Shown here one piece after another: positions 54,226-61,559 of a stretch of 64,000 nucleotides of DNA. The first letter of the stretch is position 1. Every line of letters starts with the position of its first letter. The stretch is from RH-chloro-G1 sp003670575. GTDB taxonomy: Bacteria > Chloroflexota > Dehalococcoidia > UBA2979. The translations under genes and the position numbers were made by a program. Location: contig CANMOP010000002.1 of NCBI GenBank assembly GCA_947499615.1, positions 62,001-126,000 on the forward strand, read 5' to 3'. The notes below the pieces were generated by a model. It was not told where the DNA came from, did no database searches, and worked only from the letters and a program-made list of their open reading frames with translations.

Positions 54226-55043
54226 GCGGCGCTCTCCGCCGCGATGCGCCCACCCATCGGAGAGGACGCCTCGGCGTAGAACCGCTTCGGCATGCGACCG
54301 GCGAGGTAGGCCTCGCGACCGGCGACAGCAGCGGCGCGCATCGCGGCCGCCATGCGCACGGGCTGGCGGGCCTGCGCGACCGCAGTGTTCATCAGCACTC
54401 CGTCCACGCCCAACTCGAATGCAACCGCGACGTCCGAGGCCGTGCCGACGCCGGCATCGACGATCACCGGGATGTGCGCGCGCTGCACGATCAATTCGAT
54501 GTTGTGCGGGTTGCGAATGCCGAGGCCAGAGCCAATCGGCGCGCCCAGCGGCATCACCGCGACGCACCCGATCTCCTCCAGCTTGCGCGCGGTCACCGGA
54601 TCGTCGTTGGTGTAGGGGAAGACCTGGAAGCCCTTGCCGACCAGCGTCTCCGCCGCACGCAGCAGTTCCTCCACGTCCGGGAGCAGCGTCTCCTCATCGG
54701 CGATCACCTCGAGTTTGATGCGGGAGGTGCCGAGGGCTTCGCGCGCGAGCTCGGCGGTGAGCACCGCGTCGCGCGCGGTGAAGCAGCCGGCGGTGTTCGG
54801 CAGCAGGTGGTAGCCGCGCTCCACCAGCAGGCGGTACAGGTTCTCCGTGCCGCCCGCGACGGGATCGACGCGGCGCAGTGCCACCGTGACGAGCTGCGTC
54901 CCCGACGCTTCCAGCGCGTCGAGTAGCAACTGCGTGCTCGGGTAGCGCGCGGTGCCCAACAGCACGCGCGAGGTCAGTTGCAGCCCGGCGATCGCCAGGA
55001 AGTCCTCGGTGGGCGCGGGCGTGTGAGGGCTGTCTGTGGTCAT
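54219..55043 (-). CDS. thiG: Thiazole synthase
   Basis: A 274-residue ThiG with the Schiff-base-forming lysine region GTSRIKLEVIADEETLLPD, AVMPLGAPIGSGLGI and VDAGVGTASDVA. The enzyme builds the thiamin thiazole from deoxyxylulose 5-phosphate, dehydroglycine and sulfur delivered on ThiS thiocarboxylate. It follows thiS by three bases and overlaps tenI. Confidence 0.95.
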   Translation of the reverse strand: MTTDSPHTPAPTEDFLAIAGLQLTSRVLLGTARYPSTQLLLDALEASGTQLVTVALRRVDPVAGGTENLYRLLVERGYHLLPNTAGCFTARDAVLTAELAREALGTSRIKLEVIADEETLLPDVEELLRAAETLVGKGFQVFPYTNDDPVTARKLEEIGCVAVMPLGAPIGSGLGIRNPHNIELIVQRAHIPVIVDAGVGTASDVAVAFELGVDGVLMNTAVAQARQPVRMAAAMRAAAVAGREAYLAGRMPKRFYAEASSPMGGRIAAESAAW

Positions 55044-55046
55044 TGC

Positions 55047-55235
55047 TTAACCTCCCTGAGTCGGGCGGACGACTTCGATGGTGTCGCCGTCGGTGAGCAG
55101 CACCTCGTCCCAGTGGGAGCGCGGTACCACCTCGCGGTTGCGCGCGATCGCTGAGCCGAGCGTGTCGACGTCTGTCATCAGCGTGGCGATGGCTGTACCG
55201 CGCGGGAGCCGACGCTCCTCGCCGTTCACGGTCAC
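55047..55235 (-). CDS. thiS: Sulfur carrier protein ThiS
   Basis: A 62-residue ubiquitin-like protein ending in the required GlyGly (VVRPTQGG), with TVNGEERRLPRGTAIATL at the N-terminus. Its C-terminus is activated as thiocarboxylate to give sulfur to ThiG. The start is the GTG at 55235, with a GGGGG stretch seven bases upstream; an ATG at 55379 is in frame but would add 48 residues largely encoded by the repeat-like DNA and has no ThiS homology. The activating enzyme ThiF is not in this window. Confidence 0.9.
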   Translation of the reverse strand: MTVNGEERRLPRGTAIATLMTDVDTLGSAIARNREVVPRSHWDEVLLTDGDTIEVVRPTQGG

Positions 55236-55286
55236 GGTGATACCCCCGGTCGACAAGGGCTGCGAGGGCTGCGCGGTGTGGGTGTC

Positions 55287-55340
55287 GTGAGAGGGGAGAC
55301 CCCCTCCCCCGCCCTCCCCCGTAAAGGGGGATGGGGTTGG
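55287..55340. repeat. G/C-run repeat, copy D, inside the thiamin operon
   Basis: The gap between thiO and thiS holds CCCTCCCCCGTAAAGGGGGATGGGG-type sequence with runs of five C and five G that match the core of copies A to C. The terminal GTGAGGGCTC is not intact here. It falls between two co-transcribed genes, so it would be transcribed and could form a stable hairpin in the mRNA. Confidence 0.7.
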
Positions 55341-55375
55341 ATCGGAACGGGCAGCCTCGGAGGTGTGCGGAGCCA

Positions 55376-56521
55376 TCATGCACGCGCCTCCACAGCCTGG
55401 AAACGGCCGGGTGCGAACGCCGCGAGGAGTGGGTCGCTGCGGCCATCGCAGATCAGGTCGCCCAGCAGCCGCGCCGTGATCGGGGCGAGCAGCACGCCGT
55501 CGCGGAAGTGCCCGGTCGCCACCATCAGACCCGGGCGCGCCTCGCCGATGGCGGGGAGGTGGTCGCGCAGTGCGGGACGGAACCCGATGTTGCACTCCAT
55601 CAACGTCAGTTCGCGCACTCCCGGGAGCGCACGCGTCGCCTCCACCAGCAGGTCCAGCACGTCTCCCGCGCGGCTGTCGCGGTCGAAGCCGTTCTCCTCC
55701 ATCGTCGCGCCGACGACGAGTTCGCCGTCTGTGCGCGGCACCAGGTAGACGTCCGGCGTGCGCACCACGTGGTGCAGCAACCGCTCGCCGCGCAGGCGCA
55801 GCGCCTGCCCTTTGACCGGGCGCATCGGCAGCGCGAGGCCCGATGCTGCCACCTGACCGCTCCACGCACCCGCCGCCAGCACAACGAGTTGTGCGTGCAT
55901 CGTCTGGGTCGCGCCCTGCTCCTCGAACTCCACGAGGTTGCTCGGGCCGTCCGAGTGGATCGCGGTGACGCGGACGCCTTCGCGCACCGTGCTGCCCGCG
56001 CGCGTCACGGTCTCGCGTAACGCCGCGAGCAGGCGGCGCGGATCGATCTGGCGATCGCCGGGAACCCGGATGCCACCGATGGCGTTCGCGAGGGCCGGCT
56101 CCAGTTCGCGAATCTCGCGGCGCGTCACTGGCTCGGGCGCCAGTCCGCGGTCGTGCTGGAACGCGCGCAGATGTTCGATCTCCGCCATGTGGTCGCGATG
56201 CAACGCGACGATCAGCGTCCCGGTTGCTTCGTATCCGGTGTCGAGGCCGGAGCGCGCGGCGATGTCCTGCGCCCACTGCTCGTAGATCGCCGCGCTGGCG
56301 AGCGAGAGTCGGGTCAGTTCCGGGTGCGAGAGGTCGGCCTCCGAGACCGGCGCGAGCATCCCAGCCGCCGTCCGTGCCGCCGCGTCCGCGCTGCCGACGG
56401 TCGCTTCCAGCACGCACACCTCTCGGCCTCGCCGCACGAGCTCCGCGGCCACGGCGAGGCCGATCATGCCGCCGCCGATGATGCAGACATCGACGCTGCG
56501 CGATTCGGTAGCCGTGCTCAT
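55376..56521 (-). CDS. thiO: Glycine oxidase ThiO
   Basis: A 381-residue FAD enzyme with the dinucleotide motif CIIGGGMIGLAVAAELVRRG at the N-terminus and the C-terminal FAD pattern GLMVATGHFRDGVLLAPIT. ThiO oxidises glycine to dehydroglycine for thiazole synthesis, the route of aerobes in place of the anaerobic ThiH. The start overlaps thiE by four bases. It lies 140 bases before thiS. Confidence 0.92.
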   Translation of the reverse strand: MSTATESRSVDVCIIGGGMIGLAVAAELVRRGREVCVLEATVGSADAAARTAAGMLAPVSEADLSHPELTRLSLASAAIYEQWAQDIAARSGLDTGYEATGTLIVALHRDHMAEIEHLRAFQHDRGLAPEPVTRREIRELEPALANAIGGIRVPGDRQIDPRRLLAALRETVTRAGSTVREGVRVTAIHSDGPSNLVEFEEQGATQTMHAQLVVLAAGAWSGQVAASGLALPMRPVKGQALRLRGERLLHHVVRTPDVYLVPRTDGELVVGATMEENGFDRDSRAGDVLDLLVEATRALPGVRELTLMECNIGFRPALRDHLPAIGEARPGLMVATGHFRDGVLLAPITARLLGDLICDGRSDPLLAAFAPGRFQAVEARA

Positions 56522-57165
56522 TGCCGAGCCTCGCGTGCCGCGTCGTGGGCATCGATAGCGTCACGGCAACGACGAGCGGCCGCGGCGGGGTCGTCCGCTA
56601 GCAGCACTTCGGAGAGCACAGCGACGCCGTGCGCGCCGGCGGCCAGCACCTCGGGGATGCGCGCGGCGGTGATGCTCCCGATCGCGACGATGGGCAGTGG
56701 CGAGTCGGCGCAGATGCGCGCGAGCACGTCGAGGCCCATCACCGGTGCGGGGTTCGCCTTGGACGTGGTGCCGTAGATCGGGCCCACACCGAGGTAATCG
56801 ACGCCTGACTGCCAGACCGTGCGCGCCTCCTCGTACGAATTGGCGGTGCCGCCGATGATCGCGTCCGCGCCGAGCATGGCGCGTGCGGTACGCACATCGA
56901 GGTCGTCCCGTCCGAGGTGGACCGCGACCGCGCCGACGCTGCACGCCACGTCCACGCGGTCATCGACGATCAGCAGCGTTTCACCACAGGCGGCCCGCAT
57001 CTCCGCGGCCACCGCCAGTATCGCGCGCGTCGTGAGCGGTCGCTTCTCGCGGTACTGCACCGCGTCCGCCCCACCCTCGACAGCGAGGCGCGCCAGCTGC
57101 GCGTGCGTGTAGCGCGTCTGCAGCACCTCGTCGGTGATCACCTGGAACCGTGGGATCTGCTTCAT
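56518..57165 (-). CDS. thiE: Thiamin phosphate synthase
   Basis: A 215-residue ThiE with QYREKRPLTTRAIL (substrate Gln-Arg-Lys), VHLGRDDLDV, IIGGTANSYEEA and YLGVGPIYGTTSKANP, followed by PIVAIGSIT. It joins hydroxymethylpyrimidine diphosphate to the thiazole phosphate. The gene overlaps thiO and thiD by four bases on each side, so it is translated in a coupled manner. Confidence 0.95.
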   Translation of the reverse strand: MKQIPRFQVITDEVLQTRYTHAQLARLAVEGGADAVQYREKRPLTTRAILAVAAEMRAACGETLLIVDDRVDVACSVGAVAVHLGRDDLDVRTARAMLGADAIIGGTANSYEEARTVWQSGVDYLGVGPIYGTTSKANPAPVMGLDVLARICADSPLPIVAIGSITAARIPEVLAAGAHGVAVLSEVLLADDPAAAARRCRDAIDAHDAAREARQ

Positions 57166-58073
57166 CGTGACTTCCCTGACAGCATCGCGTCCGGTGTGAA
57201 GTGGGCGAAGAGGTGGTCTGGCATCACCGCGCTCCCTGTGCCCTTCGGCGCGGATCGGAACGCGACGTCGATGAGCGCGGCCATGTACTGCTTCGCCGTG
57301 CCGATGGCGTCCACCAACGCGTCGCCGAAGGCGAGGCGCGTCGCGATCGCAGAGGCGAACGCACAGCCGGTGCCGTGCACGTCTGGGCCGTCGAGGTAGG
57401 CACCCTCGAACAGTTGCGTACCCTCGGCGGTGATGAGGATGTCTGTGGCCAGGTCGGACGTGAGGTGCCCTCCGGTGACGAGCACCGCGCCGACACCGAG
57501 CGCGAGGATGCGCCGCCCGGCTTCGATCGCGTCGGCGCGCGTCTCCACAGCGATCCCGGAGAGCAGTGCAGCCTCGGCGGCGTTCGGCGTGACCAGCGCC
57601 GCCAGCGGCAGCAGCAGCGTGCGCAGCGCGTCAACGCCCGCGGCATCGAGCAACGTGGCGCCCGAGGTGGAACGCACCACCGGGTCGACCACGAGGTTTC
57701 GCGCGCCGAGTTCGCGCAGCAACTGCGAGGTGGCCTCGACTGCCTCGCGGTTCGCCAGCATTCCGGTCTTCACCGCTGCGGGCGGCCCGTCGAGGTACGC
57801 GGCGCGCAGCTGCGCCTCGATCGTTGATGTGGGCACGGGCCAGGCGGCGGTGACGCCGCCGGAGTGCTGCGCGGTGACGGCCGTGACCACCGTGCGTGCG
57901 TAGCCACCGAGGGCAGCGACGGTCTTCAGGTCGGCCTGCACGCCAGCGCCGGCGCTGCTGTCTGAGCCACCGATCGCCAGCACGATTGGCAGGACGCCGC
58001 GATCGTGCGGGTGCGCCGCCGATCCGGGCATCTCAGTCGTCGGGGCGTGTGGTGGGGACCAAGAGGCTGTCAC
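57162..58073 (-). CDS. thiD: Hydroxymethylpyrimidine/phosphomethylpyrimidine kinase
   Basis: A 303-residue ribokinase-fold kinase with VLAIGGSDSSAGAGVQADLKT, the Pfkb-type end VHGTGCAFASAIATRLA, and VVDPVVRSTSGATLL. It phosphorylates hydroxymethylpyrimidine twice for ThiE. The start is placed at GTG 58073, because GGAGG lies seven bases upstream in the 3' part of the TPP riboswitch; an ATG at 58079 has the site too close. It is the first gene of the thiamin operon. Confidence 0.93.
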   Translation of the reverse strand: MTASWSPPHAPTTEMPGSAAHPHDRGVLPIVLAIGGSDSSAGAGVQADLKTVAALGGYARTVVTAVTAQHSGGVTAAWPVPTSTIEAQLRAAYLDGPPAAVKTGMLANREAVEATSQLLRELGARNLVVDPVVRSTSGATLLDAAGVDALRTLLLPLAALVTPNAAEAALLSGIAVETRADAIEAGRRILALGVGAVLVTGGHLTSDLATDILITAEGTQLFEGAYLDGPDVHGTGCAFASAIATRLAFGDALVDAIGTAKQYMAALIDVAFRSAPKGTGSAVMPDHLFAHFTPDAMLSGKSR

Positions 58074-58078
58074 GCACA

Positions 58079-58156
58079 TTCCTCCGCCGGCATTATCCGG
58101 TTCAGGTACGCGGGTTTGATCTCAGGCCGGGCGCTCCCCGACCACCCCGTGTGCAG
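58079..58156 (-). promoter_or_regulatory. TPP riboswitch (THI element)
   Basis: The minus strand upstream of thiD carries the THI-box pattern: ACGGGGTG, then CCTGAGATCAAACCC in the middle, then ACCTGAACCGGATAATGCC and GGCGGAGGA at the 3' end. These match the conserved pyrimidine and pyrophosphate sensor helices of the aptamer. The 3' end of the element is the ribosome-binding site of thiD, so ligand binding should block translation initiation of the operon's first gene. Confidence rests on the strong consensus match. Confidence 0.95.
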
Positions 58157-58224
58157 TTTCAAGTGTAGCGCATCGCCGGATGGTGATACCACCGGCGCCG
58201 AGTGGTGGCCCGTACAGTGAGGCC

Positions 58225-58581
58225 ATGCGGAACAAATCGGCGCTGACGTGCTCCATCCTCGCGGTCGCGTGGGGGATGGTGCTGGTGGTGGGCGCGTTGA
58301 CGTTCCCGGTTTATCAGGGCCGCACCATCACGGTCGCCTGCCCTGGCTGCCCGCTAATCGTCGAGGTAGACGCCTCGCGCACCCTCGTCGAGGTGAGCGG
58401 CGGCGTGGTTCTGGTGGCGGTGTCGCTCCCGCTGGTGCTCGCGTCGGCGTCGACGCTGCTGCTCTGGCGGCACAGGCGAGGTGCCTGAAACGCGGGCTAT
58501 ATCGCTGCATGGGTGCTGATCGGCCTGCTCGTCGCGTTCGCGGTGCTCGCGCTGTTCTCGCGTCGGCCGGGGGAGGCGTAA
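58225..58581 (+). pseudogene. Small membrane protein interrupted by in-frame TGA
   Basis: The frame from ATG 58225 encodes two membrane helices (ILAVAWGMVLVVGALTF and VVLVAVSLPLVLASASTLLL), with a CPGC motif between them, and stops at TGA 58486-58488. The same frame continues directly for 30 codons with a third helix (YIAAWVLIGLLVAFAVLALF) to TAA 58579-58581. A single nonsense change explains this best. The 87-residue product may still be made. Family not recognised. Confidence 0.6.
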
Positions 58582-58701
58582 CGCGGTTCCACCGAGGGCG
58601 CACTGCGCACGAAACCTGATTGAAATCATCGCCTCCTACGATGCCCCCAGACGCACGATGGGGAGCGGGGCGATACGGGATCGCACCGCCGGGAGGGGCG
58701 A

Positions 58702-58965
58702 ATGAAGCTCACGGATCGAGAGGTCGACAAACTGCTGATGTCGGTGGCAGCGATGATCGCGCGCGATCGGCGGGCTCGAGGCGTGAAGCTCAACTACCCG
58801 GAGGCGGTCGCAGTGATCGCCAGCGGGCTCATGGAGCGCGCGCGCTCGCCGATCGATAGCGCCGCGGCGTTCGCCGGGTACGGCGTGAGCATTGCGCTGT
58901 TGGCGCTGGGCGACTGGGCGGCTGGGCGCCGGCGACCGAGGCGTGGTGGGGCGAATGGCCTTTGA
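58702..58965 (+). pseudogene. ureA: Urease gamma subunit, truncated remnant
   Basis: The first 48 codons read MKLTDREVDKLLMSVAAM and RGVKLNYPEAVAVIASGLME, which is unmistakable urease gamma (KLNYPEA is diagnostic). Full-length UreA has 100 residues ending in the PEIQVEATFPDGTKLV region; here homology fades after residue about 50 and the frame ends at 87 residues in unrelated, arginine-rich sequence. No ureB or ureC follows. The 3' half overlaps the opposite-strand FAH-family frame. A GGGAGGGGCG site precedes the ATG, so the remnant kept its start signals. Confidence 0.75.
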
Positions 58966-59729
58966 GCGATGTGCTGCTCGGCGGCGTCGGCGCGCTCTGC
59001 CGATCCGCGGGCGACGCGCTCGCGTGCGACAGGGTTGGGCAGCGTCCCGATGCCGGGCACCTCGATCTCCACGAGATCGCCGTCGCGCATGTTCTCCGTC
59101 GCGCCGTCGCTGCCCATCCACAACACGTCGCCGGGTGCGAGCGTCAGGTACTGGCTCATCCGGCTGATGAACGCTCGCACACCGAAGATCGCGTCCGCGA
59201 CGCGGTAGGTGTACATCTCCTTACCGTTCAACCGGATCGTCACGCTGAGGTTGTCCGGGTCGAGCCCGGTGGTGATCCAGGGGCCCATTGGCTTGAACGT
59301 GTCGGTGTTCTTCGCCCGCCAGAGCGTGCGGTCGCTCGCCTGCCAGCTGCGCTCGCTCACGTCGTTGCCGATGGTGTAGCCAAGCACGTAGTCCAGTACT
59401 TCGGCCTTCGAGACGCGATGACAGGTGCGGCCGATCACCGCCACCAGTTCGCCCTCGTACTGCACGAGTTTGGTGGCGTCGCGCGGGATCACGTTCGTCT
59501 CGCCCTGCGCGATCAGCGCGTTGTTCGCGCGGTAACCCGCGTCCGCCTGTGGTGGGAACTGCGGCTCCACGCCGCGCTTGCGTGCGCCCTCGATCACATG
59601 CTCGCGATAGTTGATACCTGCTGCGTAGAACGTCGGCGGGATCACCGGTACCAGCAGCCGCACCGCATCAAGGGGCTGCGTTGAGGCGGTGCGGCAACCC
59701 GTTCGAGGGTTACACGCGCACCGCCTCAA
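58794..59729 (-). pseudogene. Fumarylacetoacetate hydrolase family protein, truncated at both ends
   Basis: The frame encodes the FAH catalytic core with FYAAGINYREHV, LVQYEGELVAVIGR (metal-binding Glu), GYTIGNDVSERSWQ and DVLWMGSDGATENMRDGDLVE. FAH hydrolases act on acylpyruvates or decarboxylate keto acids. The N-terminal domain of 60-70 residues is replaced by 20 residues read from a hairpin, and at the other end the family stop is missing after GIGTLPNPVARE (about 59025), so the frame runs 75 residues into DNA that is urease gamma on the other strand. A GTG at 59663 could start a core-only protein. A deletion junction is likely. Confidence 0.7.
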
Positions 59730-59731
59730 CG
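59679..59731. terminator. Compound hairpin with 15-bp outer stem
   Basis: CGTTGAGGCGGTGCG (59679-59693) pairs perfectly with 59717-59731, and inside it AACCC/GGGTT (59696-59700, 59707-59711) makes a second stem with loop GTTCGA. It lies at the 5' edge of the FAH remnant, between it and the adaptor gene, and probably terminates the RND-adaptor transcript. Confidence 0.7.
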
Positions 59732-59816
59732 CGGTTACTCTCGTTCAACCCGTACGTCGCGCCATCCGCGGCCTAGGATCGGCACCACTGCATCGCGCAC
59801 CCCCTTGGGGCGCACT

Positions 59817-61517
59817 TTAGCGCTTCGGCTTTGGCGTCACCACCCGCACGGCCTGACCGTCACGCGCGAGGTTCTGGCCGATGGCGATCACCTGCTCGCC
59901 AGCACGCAGCCCATCGAGCACCTCGGTGTTGGTGCCATCGGAGATGCCGAGGGTGACCGGGCGGCGCTTTGCCTTGCCGTCCGCGATGGTGAGCACGGAC
60001 GCGCCGGTGGTGGTCGTGCTGAGCGCCGTGTTTACGACCAACGTTGCGCTGGGTCTGGTCTCCGTCACGATCGTCACGTTGGCAGACATGCCGGGGCGAA
60101 GTTGCTTGTCGGCATCCTCGGCGTACACCGTCACATCGAAGGAGTGCGCGCGCAGGTCAGCGGACGGTGCGATCACGCCGACCCGCGCACGGAACGTGCG
60201 GCCGGGGAAGGCGGGCGTGGTGAGCGCTGCCTCTAGGTCCGGGCGCATCAGCCCAATGCGCGCCTCCTCCACGGTGAGATGCAGTTCCACGGCCTTGGCC
60301 GCGAGCACGAAGATCGGCGCCACCGGTGAGACCGATGAGCCGACGTCGACGAGTTTCGCCACGACAGTGCCATCGAACGGCGCGATCACCACGGTCTGAT
60401 CGAGGGCCGCGCGTGCGACCGCAAGGCCGGCCTGCGCCTGTGACAGCGTGGCCCTCGAGGTCAGCAGATCGGCGTTGGTCGGGCCCGTCGTGACCGTCTC
60501 CAGCCGGGCGCGTGCGGCGTCCAGCGCGGAGGCGGCCGCGTCGCGCGTGCGCTGTGCGGTGCGTACGGCGTCCGCCGAAGGGATGCCTGCCGAGGAGTTC
60601 AGCGAGAGCGCGAGGTTGCTAGCGCGAGCACTCAGTCCGGCCTGTCCTGCAGTTGCCTGCATCAGCCGGAACACAGCATCGGTCACCGCTGGCTGGTCGG
60701 CGGCAACCAGCGCATCCTCGTATTGCTTGAGCGTCGTCGCCAGGTCGATTGGACCACTGGTGGTGTTGCTCACGCGCGCGACCAGATCGCCGGTGGAGAT
60801 GCTGTCCAGCGCAGCGGTCGCGCAGGTGTCGCGGTTGCCGATGGTGTCGCAGCGCGTGCGAATCGTGTTGCCCATATCACTCACGTTGGCGTGGAGCATA
60901 CCCGCGCCGTACAGGTTGCTGGCCCGGATGCGCGCGATCACTGCATTGATCTCTGCCTGCGCCGGAGGGCCCTGCGCGACCATGCGGTCGGCCTGTTGTT
61001 GCACGCTCGCCGCGCGGGAGGCGGCGTTGGCGCGTGCGAGCACCCCAGCGAGTGTGCTCTGCGCGGCGGTGTACGCGGCGTCGGCGGCCAGCACCGCCTG
61101 CGTGGCAGTTGCCGTATCGGCTGTCGTCGCGCCGTCTTGCACGACGCGCAGTCGCGCCTCGGCGGCGGCAACGCCGGCCTGGGCCTGCAGCACCTGCGCT
61201 GCCAGCGTCCCCGGGTCGAGGGTCGCGAGGCGGTCACCGGCGCGCACGGACGTACCGATTCCCACTGCGATCGAGGCGATCTGGCCTGGCGCCTTCGGTG
61301 CAAGGTTGACCGTCTCGGTCGCCTGAATCGTCCCAGCATAGCTGACACTCGCACGGATCGGTCCGGTCTGTACCGTGACCACTTCCACCGGTACGGCTAC
61401 GTCCGTGGGTGCCGCTGGCGGTAGCGCAGGCCTCAGCCGTCCCGGCAGGATCAACGCTCCGGCCAACAGCCCGACGGCCACGAGCGACGCCACCACGGTA
61501 CGAATCGACACTGTCAT
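59817..61517 (-). CDS. RND-type periplasmic adaptor (membrane fusion protein)
   Basis: A 566-residue adaptor: an N-terminal membrane helix (VVASLVAVGLLAGALILPG), barrel-sandwich domain (NLAPKAPGQIASIAVGIGTSV), a long alanine-rich coiled coil, and beta-barrel regions with LVDVGSSVSPVAPIFVLAAK. As in the adaptor at 43.0 kb, the coiled coil has an insert with two cysteines (TRCDTIGNRDTCAT). It lies 42 bases downstream of the RND pump gene and should be its partner. A TGGAGG site precedes the ATG. Confidence 0.87.
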   Translation of the reverse strand: MTVSIRTVVASLVAVGLLAGALILPGRLRPALPPAAPTDVAVPVEVVTVQTGPIRASVSYAGTIQATETVNLAPKAPGQIASIAVGIGTSVRAGDRLATLDPGTLAAQVLQAQAGVAAAEARLRVVQDGATTADTATATQAVLAADAAYTAAQSTLAGVLARANAASRAASVQQQADRMVAQGPPAQAEINAVIARIRASNLYGAGMLHANVSDMGNTIRTRCDTIGNRDTCATAALDSISTGDLVARVSNTTSGPIDLATTLKQYEDALVAADQPAVTDAVFRLMQATAGQAGLSARASNLALSLNSSAGIPSADAVRTAQRTRDAAASALDAARARLETVTTGPTNADLLTSRATLSQAQAGLAVARAALDQTVVIAPFDGTVVAKLVDVGSSVSPVAPIFVLAAKAVELHLTVEEARIGLMRPDLEAALTTPAFPGRTFRARVGVIAPSADLRAHSFDVTVYAEDADKQLRPGMSANVTIVTETRPSATLVVNTALSTTTTGASVLTIADGKAKRRPVTLGISDGTNTEVLDGLRAGEQVIAIGQNLARDGQAVRVVTPKPKR

Positions 61518-61559
61518 CGCAAGCCTCCAGCCGAGTCGACGCTGCGCTCGCCGCGGGGG

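Noticed and set aside
58486..58488. TGA as selenocysteine or tryptophan codon
   Set aside because: TGA ends many intact genes here, the downstream bases form no evident SECIS hairpin, and the family is not a known selenoprotein.
58702..58965. Functional urease gamma gene
   Set aside because: Only the first half matches, the rest is unrelated, and no ureB, ureC or accessory genes follow.
59694..59714. T-arm-like sequence (CCCGTTCGAGGG) as a possible tRNA
   Set aside because: The loop has six bases instead of seven and no anticodon or acceptor arms surround it; it is the inner stem of a terminator-like hairpin.
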